From Hirudinaria manillensis (lineage: Eukaryota > Annelida > Clitellata > Hirudinida > Hirudinidae): a DNA stretch of 64,000 nt. The stretch is from NCBI GenBank assembly GCA_034509925.1, contig CM067535.1, positions 7,808,701 to 7,872,700 of the forward strand, written 5' to 3'. Position numbers and translations under genes: made by a program. This document shows positions 39,705 through 59,424 of the stretch, piece by piece. The stretch's first letter is position 1; each line of letters opens with the position of its first letter. The notes under the pieces were generated by a model. That model was not told the DNA's origin. It saw only the letters and a program-made list of their open reading frames with translations, and did not search any database.

Positions 39705-42700
39705 TTAAGCAGTGCTTTCAAGGACCAGTTTTGCTGGTTTATTTTCTTCTCTGATCTCTCTGTGTGCAGTTCTCTTGATGATGTTATTGAATTGGGAGGC
39801 AATGAGAAGCTGGAGATGTGACAGATAGGATCGGGCCATTACGTGCTTATTGTCCACTTTGTGAAGGAATTCGTCTCCATAGACCTGCAAACATTAATAT
39901 CAATGGAGACATCATATTACATCATGGGGTCTTTGATGATTGTTACATAAACATATCTCCACTCTGAATTTCTTTTAATACTTGTTGTGGTGGCGCACCA
40001 ATAGGAGCGAGGCGCGGTAATCCTATTGTGTAAGGCCACTATAAATAGCCTCGCGGCTATTCCGTTTCGCTCTCTGTCTATCGATGTCGTAATAAGTGTG
40101 ATTAGCGAATAAAACTGCTTAAACGTTTGTCTTAGACTAGTTATCCTTCGATTGAACGATATAACAATACTAATAGTTATGGTGATATTGTGAAAACATG
40201 CTCAGAAATTATGAGACATAATGTTTTATACCACCAAACAAGATGACCAATAACAAGTAAAATTACATTGCTAATAAAAATAAAACTTCAATAAAATGTT
40301 AGTACTTTAAATGCAGACTACCAATACCAATAATATGTTATAATTAAATAAAGCAAATATAGGGTAGCATAATCACATAACAAGTGGTATTAGTGGTAAC
40401 AAGTATTAACACCAACCTTCAAGACATCGTCAACTTTTTTGTGTGCTCGTGCCTCTTTCATGCTGAGCAGGATGCAATTCCATGGCGACCATGGCTCTTC
40501 CATAACCCACCTGACAAAGACAAGTTCTTTTTGGTCATCACAAAAGCTCAATGCACTTTGACTCTCCCAGATGTTTTCAAATAAGTACTTCATGTCCTTT
40601 TCCTATCAAAGATGAATGTTACTTTATTTTTGTTTAAAATAAAAACTAAAATGAAAAATTTATTTAATATGTTACCATGACCAAAGCGTTAATAAGATGT
40701 ACTCTTTTAAGGTGTACTCAATGATTAGCATCATCGTCGTCATCCTCACCATCACTACCATCATCGTCATTACCAACATCGCCAATCATCATCTAATGCT
40801 TACTGTTTGCATCAAGTAATTACCTGCATTATGTATGCAACAGAAAAGCCATTGCCAAACTCAAGTTCAGATCTGATGACATCATCCAGAATACTTCTGT
40901 ACAAAGACATGTCCTCATGCTTAGAAGACATGCTTTCTATGGCTCCTTTGTCCTTTTCTGGAATGTCCTTTGCTTCTGTTAGAGAAGGGTTTCTATTCAT
41001 TATTTTCTTGTATTGCTGTTCAAGTGTCTGTATATTGGAAGGCACCTAAAATCAACAATTAATAAAACAAGTTAACAACAATAACAGTAATTTATAGATT
41101 ATTAATATATTTTTTTTACAATTATTGTGCAATAATAATAAATTCATAGCCTTCAAAATTTATAGATTATTAATATATATTTTTTTTACAATTATTGTGC
41201 AAGTCCTAAAATGTCCTAAATTTTAAAAATGCTTTTATTGGTCCTAAAAATCCCAGATTTTCAATATTATTAATAAGTTAAGTTATTAATAATTACTTAA
41301 TAACTATTATTAACTCTTATTTCCTCTTCCAATGATAAACTAATATCTAGACCAGGCATTCCAACTCATCATGGAGAGGATGCTTACCTTCAGCCACTTG
41401 GCAGCCTGAGGATTAAATGCAGGATCTTTGGTCAGTTGGACAAAGAGGGTCACAATTCTGCTCCTGAGACCTTGGAGATGATCATCATTAACTCCCCTCA
41501 ATATCAGCGTCGTCTCTCTGTCTATCAAGTCCAACAGTTCAAGACATAACTTGTTGTCATATTCCTAAAATAACATTAATAGCATTGGTTTAGAAATGAC
41601 TGGAAAATGTTCATTTAATAACAATAAGAAGGAGGAGCAAAATAATAAATAAGAATCATTATGTAATTAAATCATCTCATTGTGCAGAGTCTTGATTGTA
41701 TAATTAATCAGTGTTTCAGTGGCCACCACAAGAATAATAATAATAATAACAATACAATCATACTTGTACTGTATTCTTCAAAACAAGTAGGGCATCCAGT
41801 CTCTCTTCTGGACCTTCAAACCTAGTCTTGAGAGTAATGTAAATCTGTTTTAACTGGTTAGCTCTCAATGTCTCTGGAGTGTCCATTGAAACATTCTTCC
41901 CATCAGATTGTCTTTTCCAGGTTTTTGGTGCTGAAGCCTATTTTAGGAATAGTTTAATAAAATAAAATGGGAGAACAATTATAAAAAGAAATAATGACTT
42001 TAATGCATAACATTAAGTACATTTGTTTGACAAAATATAAAACTAAGGTTTATTCTAAATGAAAAATGACACAAAGCATGAATATTTTCTTGTGGTTTGT
42101 CTTGACTAGATAGATGTTAAAATAGGTTGTGAATTTATCTCATCTTCTACATTATTAAAAATGACCTTGTTCAGAAACTTCATGATTCCATGTTCCCTGA
42201 TTTCCTCCGATGCCTGCTTCTGGAGCCTGGACAGGATAGCTATCAATTCTGCCTCTCTGTCCAGCAACATGCACAATGCTGCCTTTCGTTCAGCTCCGCT
42301 GAGATTTTTGTTTATTCTTTCCATCTCTTCTTTCTTCCATTCTGCAAAAAATACAAATAAATGGTAATCCTGTTTGAAAATATATATGTATGCAAATTTT
42401 ACTTCTCAGAGAATCAAAGAGGAGGTCAAAATCTTGTTTTGTGGTTGGATGAATTCTTCTTTCCTTATCTCTGGCTTTCTCTTTTTCTTTCTCATCCTCC
42501 TCTCTCTTTATTTCATTCATTTCCCATTCTGTCCTTTTCATTTTTTCCATTCTGAGACCATCCACTCTATTCTTGGCCAGCCACCTTCTGAAGTACTTTT
42601 GTAATGTCACAACCTGGAACAGTAATTTCATGCTTAAAAACCCTTATTATTAGTACATTTGCCATGACAAAAGATATCAAGATTAACTTCTGAACTTTAT

Positions 42701-44245
42701 AGAAACTACTGAAATAGCTTCAACAAAACCTTCTTGACTTTTCTCTCCATGACTTCATCAGACGTCTCATATGATCTTGGCGTTATCCTTTTGTCATGAA
42801 CCTCTGAGACGTACAATCCTGGTTTTGTCATCTGAGTGGAAGTGTCACAAGATGTCTGAATCTTCTCCGATTTCATTTGATACGTTTGCGTGTCTCGGCT
42901 GCGTTTATTGGCAGCCACTTCAAGTTCGTGTGGCGAGCAACCTTTTGGAAGAGTCTGCATGGTTGCGTGGTGGTAGATTGCACCACTTTTTATGTTTCGG
43001 TAACCTCCTAGGAAGCTTTTTTTCACTTGGGAGCTGGGGTCTTTGACGATTGTTACATAAACATATCTCCACTCTGAACTTCTGGCATTCTCTATTAATG
43101 GAGTCCAAATAGTTCAAAAATTATTTATTTATCTGTGATTGATTTATCTATAATTAAAAAAAATTATTTTGAAATATAATAAATTCACAGCCTTCAGTAA
43201 AACATACAATAAAACAGTAGTAAATAAAGATAAAATTGAAATTTTGTTAAAACATTTATTCTCACCAAGTGGAATCTTCACCTTAATGACATCAGGAAGT
43301 TTGTAATCCTCCTTTGCTTGTATGGATTCATCTAAAAATCGTTAACTTCTGCTTTATCTTATACTGTTACTTATTTGTTTGGAAAGCTTATGATTATTAA
43401 TCACTCTGATTAACGCAAAGTTCTTGGTACTTTCAACCGATCCAGATTAAGTAAGTCTTGATGTAGAGTAACTAACTTAAGTATAACTATACTAAAGTAC
43501 ATTATAATGTTTATAATATTATAAAGTTTAAAAACAAGGGCTAGAGTGACTTCAAAGATCTAATCCATGTATTAATTTAGCTACTGAACTATGATTGAAC
43601 TATGATTGCAATTACCATTACAAGTTAACATAATATTTACTATTATTGTACCATAAATAACTGCTAACCTTCAGTTGTTATTCTCAATGTGAACTTTAAA
43701 TCCTCCTGCCCACCGTCTTCAATATCTTTCAACAGAGTAGAGTCTGGTTTTGTTCCTTCTATCTTGACATTAAGTTTAATAATAACAAATAGGTTTAATA
43801 ATAATTACTTAATAATAAATAATAAGTTTATATGTGAATTTAAAAATATTAAATGAAACAATAAAATCACAAGCCTTGAAATTCACAGATAATGCTGTTG
43901 ACATCAACATTGAGTTCTGCTGCCAACATATCTTTCATTTCACCCACTGTTTTGTGCAAGTCACTTTTCAATGATGCCAGACATTTCCCAGATTGAGGAT
44001 TGTATAATTTAACTGGAGATGTAACAGGATAACAATTACATCTTTAAAACTTGCTGTTTACCATGGATGGGCATTTGCAAGGAATTCATACCTGTGGCTC
44101 CTAAAATTTCATTATTTGCTTGTTTGTTGTTACCTGAATCAAATAAAATAGCTTGAAAGATATTTCCACAGTGAGTTAGTCGAAATAAAGACATCCTACC
44201 AGGAATGGCAGAACCATTTTCGAAATTTCTACTGTTCGATTCCAT
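39705..44245 (-). CDS. IQUB: IQUB orthologue, IQ motif and ubiquitin-like domain protein of cilia (13 exons, 689 aa)
   Basis: Axoneme-associated protein; the human protein is a radial-spoke component of sperm flagella. Exons: 44245-44200, 44133-44092, 44012-43875, 43758-43669, 43331-43266, 43091-42730, 42613-42403, 42341-42166, 41937-41764, 41564-41388, 41045-40824, 40602-40417, 39884-39705. A ubiquitin-like domain lies at about residues 30-125; an IQ motif reads VTLQKYFRRWLAKNR near 249-265. Family hallmarks are FLGGYRN, TQMTKPGLYVS, HPTTKQDFDLL, NLSGAERKAAL, LIDRETTLILRGV, ENIWESQS and EPWSPWNCILL. The intron 43759-43874 is the only one needing a GC donor (CAAG|GCTTGT). Human IQUB is about 790 aa; this one has a shorter N-terminus and seems to lack the Cys-rich stretch after WLKVP. 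The last intron (39885-40416) holds a solo LTR and an exon fragment. Confidence 0.94.
39925..39973. repeat. Copied fragment of an IQUB exon lying in an IQUB intron
   Basis: 49 bp matching 43035-43083 with two T/C differences, both starting TGGGGTCTTTGA. The source is the start of the IQUB exon 43091-42730, which encodes SEWRYVYVTIVKDP. The copy is in the last intron, about 10 bp from the solo LTR, and lacks usable splice sites. Confidence 0.88.
39983..40166. mobile_element. Solo LTR (184 bp) with 5-bp target-site duplication
   Basis: The block begins TGTTGTGGTGG and ends GATATAACA, and it is flanked on both sides by ATACT (39978-39982 and 40167-40171). It is much more GC-rich than the intron around it. 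It carries a TATAAATA element at 40040-40047 and an AATAAA near 40108-40114, as expected for a short LTR with promoter and polyadenylation signals. The TG...CA ends and 5-bp duplication fit a Ty3- or BEL-type LTR retrotransposon; the family cannot be decided without internal sequence. No coding region is present. Confidence 0.85.
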
Positions 44246-45404
44246 TGTCTATAAACTTTACTTACCAAATCAATCAGTTAAGCGACAATTTTATCTAAGA
44301 TCTTGATACTGAGCAACTTGGTCTTGAGCAACTTACACTTTTGATAGTTGTGTTATTAAAGCTTTATATTTACGTATCTATGGTTACCTCCACGACGAGC
44401 ACTTTGCCAAAGATTATAACATTGCTATATTAAAAAGAGTATAGTTGTTAAAAGCGAATACGAAAACTCTTGTTGAAGAATTACTGTTAAAAATAGGAAT
44501 TCCAGCAACTTTTAAAACGCTTTAGACATTAGATTTGAGATGGGCATGCATCGGGTTAGTGAGATCTCTATGAAATCATAAATGAGACAGTCTTGTAAAC
44601 TGTAACCATTATGATACAAACTTCTATAGTCTGCCGATTGCAATATAATGATGGTCTTTTGTATTTGCATTTCTATATTCGGGTGTTTCAAACAAATGTG
44701 ACAGCCAGGGTATTACAGAGCGACAGATTAATTAACGGCACACAAGACGCCATTTGTGTTTTACATGTTTTAACAGGAATAAACGTTTCTGATTGGAACT
44801 TTCACTTTTAATATCACTATTTCACATAGGCCATATCCAAGACATGCGTGGGCCAAAAGAGGCCCAATAACGATGATTAATGTTGTTGTCAATATTTAAC
44901 ATTTAAACACATTATTTTTTGTTACATCACATATCATTTTTTTATCATGAATATTTAGTGATTTCAAAAACCACATCCTCGGCCATAACCCCCCCCCCCA
45001 AACTGGTATCTTGCCGTGAAATAAAATAACAATAATTGGCAAGATATAATTTTAAAAATAATAAATAAAATTATTTCATTTTAAAAATTGTATAAAATTC
45101 TGATTGAAAAAAATCACATTGAGAAACAAAGAAATATATTCAACCGATGAAGGTTGTCGGCACTAGTACAGTTGAGGCTTGATCGGCGTTAGTTGAGGCT
45201 GATTTCTTTTGTCGAAGTTGTCAAACTACAATGAAGGGGAAGAATAGGGTTTTCTCGTATTATTTGCCGATGATCGGCTCAGCCAGTTCAATAGCCTTTT
45301 CTGTAAATGTTATGCATCCTACTGCTTTTAGGAGGTATTTTTCAAATTTTATTTTGTGTTGATGTTTCTATAGGAAAGGCTATAATTAAGTGCTTTCTTA
45401 TAGA
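44246..45404. other. Divergent spacer between IQUB and the small membrane gene
   Basis: No coding exon with support. A segment at about 45185-45305 ends TTTTCT|GTAAATG and may be a non-coding first exon of the downstream gene, because its first coding exon starts with a splice acceptor at 45401-45403. A run of nine C lies near 44991. Confidence 0.4.
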
Positions 45405-46239
45405 ATGTTCGGACCTTTTGGAGACGCAGTTTTCAACGCGTTGTGGTTCAATGCTCACATTGGTATTGGAGTTTACTTATACACAAGGAAACACATGAAG
45501 CCTGGTGGTAAGTCGCATCACTTTCGATAGTGACAGTAAATTTGCGCTGTATTTCACCATTTAGACTTGATAACTAATTTCAATTAATATCATATCATTA
45601 GTGTTGCATCATTATGGATGATGCAATCTAATTAGTTACTTATATATTACTTATGATTATTCTAATGAAGATCCCTCATATCAAGGATAATATTAACTGT
45701 TATTGGACAATAATGATGCTCAATTCCATAACTTTATGATGCACATGTGTCAGCCAAATGGGCAGTGTCTCTGCATGGACAACAGATTGTTACTCAATGT
45801 TAAGCATCTTTGGTCATGATAAATTGTTTAGGAGAGCTTTCTCATTTCATCTCTAAGGCTTATTCTTGTACCTTATAAAGCATTGACAGGTTACGTGTTG
45901 TAGATGGAATTTAGGTATCCATTTGTCTAATCTCGTGGAGTTTTGCAAATGTTTTTCTTGGGTCGACAAATTCTTTGCTGACCGATACACTTTATCTTAG
46001 GAATTGCATAAATTTAAAACGATTCGTTATTTTTGACAGCTGAATTCAAGAAACTCGGTTATTGCGTGTTCGGTTCCGTGATGTACAACTTCGGTACTCT
46101 CTTGTTCCTGGCAACTTTCAAGAACCTCTTGTACGACCGCGAGTGGTTCCGCATCTCTTTCGGAGTGTTGGCCACCAGCGGTCTCCTGTACGCTGGCAAG
46201 AAGTACCTGCAGATGGTCGATGAGAAATCAGTGGATTGA
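45405..46239 (+). CDS. Small predicted membrane protein, function unknown (2 coding exons, 100 aa)
   Basis: Coding exons 45405-45507 and 46040-46239, joined in phase 1 (GGTG|CTGAA). The protein starts MFGPFGDAVFNALWFNAH and ends DEKSVD. Three hydrophobic stretches are visible, around residues 10-25 (ALWFNAHIGIGVYLY), 43-60 (YCVFGSVMYNFGTLLFLA) and 74-90 (ISFGVLATSGLLYAG), so two to three membrane passes are likely. Codon use in exon 2 is GC-richer than its surroundings, typical of an expressed gene. An acceptor directly before the ATG implies a 5' non-coding exon. AATAAA lies at 46517-46522. I do not recognise the family; small mitochondrial or ER membrane proteins have this look, but that is only a guess. 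Confidence 0.75.
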
Positions 46240-46863
46240 ATGACATTTGTTGATCTAAACCCTCTTGCTTTTTACTTTTAGTTACTGGTGATTTTTTTTT
46301 TAATGTTCTCAACGTTTTCATGTTTTTGTCTGTAAATTCTGACTTGAACGACTTAGGAGCAAATGCAAGGCTTAGGCCGTGAAGGTATGCGTGCCTATCG
46401 ACGTAGTTCATGACTGATAGCTTTTGTTCAGTGTTTGGTGTACTTGAAAAGTCCTTACCTCAAAAGGCCTGGTTTTTGTTGTGTTACAGTTGTTCATTGA
46501 GTATTTTCTAGTGCAAAATAAACGGGGGATGGGTTTACATTTATTTTTGTTAGGTTACGAGCGTGGGGCTCATGGGGATTTGAGCTGTCTATCTTTACTT
46601 TAAGGGGTATGAAGGGATTTTCTGGGCGAAAATGGACGCCTTGGTCGGATGTTCGTGGTGGATTAAAACTAAAAATGGATCTTTGAGGCTTGGCTTGTTG
46701 CTTCCTTGGAAGGTATTTTAAAAGAATTATTAAATTTTTATTGCCCCGACCGATAATTTGTCTTCGGATCGCCAGCAGTGAAATATTAATTTTGTCGACC
46801 TTTTCGGTATCTGCCTCGTCCCTTTACTTATACTTATTTTAAAGTTTTGAATCCCTCAAGTCG
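46240..46863. other. 3' UTR and spacer before finger gene A
   Basis: The first ~285 bp is the 3' UTR of the small membrane gene up to the AATAAA at 46517. The remainder should hold the promoter and 5' UTR of the finger gene. No coding exon seen. Confidence 0.5.
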
Positions 46864-47541
46864 ATGGAGAAAATCAGTTTTTTCTACATTCTTGGGCTGG
46901 TTCCCACATGCAATCAGGGAATAGACGAGGTTGATTTGTACCCGAAAATTGACAAAAGCTCAAAGAAAGAAAGCTCGAACCCCCATGAAGATTCGGGAAG
47001 TGCGTATGGTGAGAAAATAATTAAACATTCATTTGTATCTTATTTCGTTTTTTTTTCGATCCAAGAAGCCAATTTTGTTTCAAAGAAGAAAATCCTTTCA
47101 GGGCCAATCCTCGAAACGGCAGAAAACCGTGCTGATGTAAATATTTATCGGACTTCAGTGGCAATTAGTTGTTTCAACGCCGACGTTCCATCCCCTAACC
47201 AAGGCGATGCTTCATTAAACACCATTCTAAAACCTACTCAGTCGCCAGCAAATACGGAGCAAACTGAACGAAAGAAACGAAGGAACTCCATCAACTCTCA
47301 AATAGAATCAACGAACAAACGCCAGAAAACGGAGGCCCAATGTGATCATAAATGTCCTTCTTGCGATAAAATATACGCAAGACGCGATACTTTGCACACT
47401 CACATGAAGAAGGTTCATCGGATGTCTTCTGAAGATATCAAACAATATAAAGAAAAACAGAGACGCCTAAACCACGCTCTGAAAATGGCCGAAAATGGCA
47501 CTCCGTATTCGGAAGAATATTTAACAATTTATCTGAGTTGA
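46864..47541 (+). CDS. Single C2H2 zinc-finger protein, copy A (2 coding exons, 194 aa)
   Basis: Exons 46864-47008 and 47102-47541. The 93-bp intron (TATG|GTGAGA ... TTTCAG|GG) has no stop and divides by three, so an unspliced frame also stays open. I prefer the spliced form because the second exon is then 440 nt and phase 1, exactly like the last exon of paralogue B at 60957-61396. The protein has an acidic/Ser-rich first half and basic patches (RKKRRN, NKRQK). It carries one finger, CPSCDKIYARRDTLHTHMKKVH (C-x2-C-x12-H-x4-H). A Lys/Arg-rich tail ends YSEEYLTIYLS. It is probably a nuclear DNA- or RNA-binding protein, but one finger is a thin basis. Family not recognised. Confidence 0.8.
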   Translation: MEKISFFYILGLVPTCNQGIDEVDLYPKIDKSSKKESSNPHEDSGSAYGEKIIKHSFVSYFVFFSIQEANFVSKKKILSGPILETAENRADVNIYRTSVAISCFNADVPSPNQGDASLNTILKPTQSPANTEQTERKKRRNSINSQIESTNKRQKTEAQCDHKCPSCDKIYARRDTLHTHMKKVHRMSSEDIKQYKEKQRRLNHALKMAENGTPYSEEYLTIYLS

Positions 47542-48097
47542 GAGCAAACGAGTTTTAACATTTTTCCATTTGTATTTTTTTGAACATTTAAATTTTAACA
47601 AAATAATTTATACGCTCAATGTTGCAAAATAAGCATCAATACGTTTACATAATAAATATTTAATAATTTCCTTGATTAGCCGCCGTTGATTTGGCTTATG
47701 AACATTTAATTAAGTTGATCACGTTAACCAAGGATCGCATTAATTCGCAATATTACGAGGCATAAATCATAGATGGCTCTACTCAGTCAAATCGTCATTG
47801 AGTCGAAGTACCTTGACATTATAAATAAATTAATGCAAATCCAAATCAGAAATCGTGATAGTGTTGTTTTATACTTACGTACGAGCGATGAGATGATGAC
47901 GAAGGTGATGCTGCGTACAACCACTTTCTTCACGTGCATCCACCTTCCGAGAAACAGCCGGCGAAGCATCAACATAATGTTGCAAGAGTAACGAGAGAGA
48001 AAATTCCACTTCTTAAATAACTTGGCTTTTGGGGTTTTTGAACATAAAATTGTCGAATCGTAGCTTCTATTGTCGGAACTAAACGTTTTAGGAGATC
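47542..48097. other. Spacer between finger gene A and the serpin
   Basis: Non-coding as far as I can see. Open frames at 47773-47991 (+) and 47787-47975 (-) overlap each other and lack support. The right end should contain the serpin promoter. Confidence 0.5.
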
Positions 48098-50386
48098 ATG
48101 TTACTGGTTGCTGTTGTTCTTGCAGCGAGTATTTGTGGTGAGGACTTATCGTGATTAGTTATTTGTTTATCAATGCCTACAAATCATTCTATTCACATCG
48201 AATAGATTTCATGTAACTTCCTCATCAAGAATGATTTAGAATAGAAAAAAATCTCAATTGCATAATACATAAAACATGGCACACATGGAAAGTGGACTGG
48301 CCATGGAACAGGGTAGAATTTTCGCCAGAAATTTTTTGGAACTATTTCCAAAGAGGGAAATGTGTGTTGTTTTTTCAAAAAGTATTGATTTCTTTGATTA
48401 AATCTGCCCCGCGACCCGCAGTTAAACCAGTACCCCCAATCTAGATCTGCCAGTGATTGGGTTTCTCTAATTCTATTTAAAATAAACAATTATTTTCTTG
48501 CATATAAAACTTTAAACATTGGAAATTTAAAAAAATGCCTTTGAGAGTTGAATTCATTTAAAGAAGGTCCATTTCTAATTTTCATTTTTTTTAATAGAAG
48601 CTTTTTACTCGAGAATTGTTTCCGACCTTGACCCGAACTCGTACTTCGTGGAAACATTAGAAAGCAAAACATTCACGAGACACTCATCCACGAGACCAAT
48701 TCATTGCACCGACGACTGCAACAACATTTTTTTATTTTTTGTTTTTTTTTTGCAAATACTTTCGTCTCATTTTCTCTGAATTCATTGAAATAAATTCCAT
48801 TCCTCTTCTGAAAAGTGAGTTAATCGTTCCTATCTAATTGCAGAATTTGGAATCGCCAGCGGACGTCGAGTTTCCAGCAACTTAGTGAAGGGAAATACAG
48901 AGTTTGCAGTGGAGGTTTTTAAAGAACTGTCGGCGACAAATGCCGATAAGAACATATTTGTGTCCCCAATCATTGTTTCCTTTGCACTGGGCTTGACTTG
49001 CCTGGGAGCCCGTGGCAACACACTGAAGGAAATACAAAATGCTTTGCGGATCAATCATGCCACGAAACGGGACCGAATACATAAGTTCTTCAAGAAGATA
49101 AACCAGCATTTGGCTCAGAGTCATTACGACCTCTACGTGGCTAACAATCTGTTTGTTGATGATAAGTTTCAGGTCGGAAAAAAATTCCTGAAAAAGTCGA
49201 AAAAATTTTACGATGCCGCAGTCAAGCATTTAAACTTCCGGTGAGTAGATTTACAACGACAGTAAAATTACATTTTAAATGGATTTTCTTTCAATAATAA
49301 AACATTAATTGACAGATATTAGCTTTTTTAATGCCAAAGGTTTATAAAAAAAATTCTAAAAAAAAATTGCCCTACATATCGGATGTTGAGAACTTTGAAT
49401 TTCAGATTTTTTTTCCCATGACTGAGAACTGCTAGTGGATAACTTTTTATACTTGAATGAGTCATAGAAACAAAGTACATCTTTTAACGTTAAATCAACC
49501 AATTTGAACAAGATTAGACTATTTGATTAATGTCTTAATTAAATTGGTAATTAAGTAATTAATTATTTCGAACAAATTATTCCCAAATTCACAGAATTTT
49601 GTTTTCTACATTTTACAAAACAGGAGCAATTCATCAAACTCAGTGAAGCGCATCAACAGCTGGGTATCCAAAGTGACAAAAGCGAAAATATCTCAATTGG
49701 TTTCTCAGCTGGATGTCAACTCGGACACGCGTCTAATTTTAACGAATGCCATCTACTTCAAGGCAGAATGGGATCAGAAGTTTGAACGCATCTTTACGAA
49801 GCCAGCGCCGTTCTTGGTGACGGAAGAGAGAGCCATAAACGTGTCCATGATGCACCAGTTGAGAATGAGACTCCATTACGTCGAGAAGGGCTGGGGACAA
49901 GCTGTTGAACTTCCCTACTATAAGAAAAAGCTGAGCATGGTCCTCATCAAACCGAATTACAAAAACAGTTCATCGACGAACGACTTCGAAAAACTGCTAA
50001 CTTCGCATTTCATCAATTCCTTGCCTTTCAGGGAGGAATTTGTGACCGTTTCTCTGCCCCGATTCAAGATAACTTCAGACCACGACGTCGGCGAAGCTTC
50101 CCGAAAGATGGGAATCACGGATCTGTTCGACAAGAATGCCGCCGATCTGAGTGGAATCCAGAAAGCGGAGAGGTTGTACGTGTCGAAAATTGTCCACAAA
50201 GCGGTGGTCGAAGTCACCGAAGAAGGTTCTGAAGCTGCGGCAGCGACGGGAGTCCTCATAACGACCAGGTCGGAGAAATTCTCGCATCATTTTGTCGCCG
50301 ATCGGCCATTTTTCTTCTTCATTAGGGACAACAAGTCTCGGATCGTTCTGTTTCTCGGTCGAGTTGTTGAGCCGGATGTCGTCTAA
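48098..50386 (+). CDS. Secreted serpin, inhibitory type, predicted P1 Arg (3 coding exons, 399 aa)
   Basis: Suicide-substrate inhibitor of serine proteases. Exons 48098-48137, 48844-49240, 49624-50386; phases close. The first exon encodes a signal peptide (MLLVAVVLAASIC), so secretion is expected. The fold signatures are NIFVSPIIVSFAL, RINSWVSKVTKAKI, LTNAIYFKAEW and the C-terminal DRPFFFFIRD and VLFLGRVVEP. The hinge of the reactive loop is EEGSEAAAATG, small residues as in inhibitory serpins. Counting from the hinge as in alpha-1-antitrypsin places P1-P1' at Arg361-Ser362 (ITTR|SEKF), so trypsin-like proteases are the likely targets. No ER retention signal at the C-terminus (PDVV). Convergent with the collagen gene. 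Confidence 0.94.
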
Positions 50387-51115
50387 TGTTGCAGATTTAT
50401 TTTTTTTTATCCAGCGATTGTTACTGATTTAGTGCGTTTATGTTTAGTATACGTTACGTATGATGTGCGTTTGTGTGTGTGCGTGCCCATGTCTGTCTGT
50501 CTGTAACGTGAGTTACATGTGTTTCTCTTTGAATTTCAATTAAATCGACCCTTTTGTAAATTTCATTGCAAGGATTTCGGCTTGCGTTTGTGCTTCGATA
50601 AATTATTGATAATTGCATATTTTTTAAATATTTACTATTTAAATAATATTTTTATTAATATTCTCTTTAAATCTTTTTAATTTACGATATTAATGTTACA
50701 TCAATTTACAGAGTTTATTTCATAATTTATAAATATTCCTCTAAAGGCATATTATTTAAAATCAGTTTAATGCAAATAAATTGATTTTAAAATCAAGTTT
50801 TGTAGAATAAAATTACGCAAAAGTATAAAAATAACTTGTTTACACCACAATTATTCTTGTTTCCTTCAACAAACACAGCTTTCTATGTACCACCAACAGC
50901 TTTCCAGGTAGAAATGAATCATTTATTACAACATTTGCAAACATTTGCAACAAAAACAGAAGAAACTATATTATTTTTGTCCAATCACCTTAGCAGGTAT
51001 TTCCACGATTACCGATGTTTTATGAAATACGCACGTATATCTAATATTTATGAGTTTATAAACGCCTGAGCATTATTAATTAAAATAATTAAAATGAAAA
51101 TCTTTAAAAATCCGC
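50387..51115. other. Convergent spacer between serpin and collagen
   Basis: Holds both 3' UTRs. A GT-rich tract lies at about 50466-50520. The open frame at 50836-51069 has no splice or homology support. Confidence 0.5.

Positions 51116-59424
<8,309 letters not shown>

Noticed and set aside
39925..39973. Alternative IQUB exon
   Set aside because: Although it matches a real exon, it has no matching acceptor and donor and would disrupt the conserved C-terminus; treated as a copied fragment.
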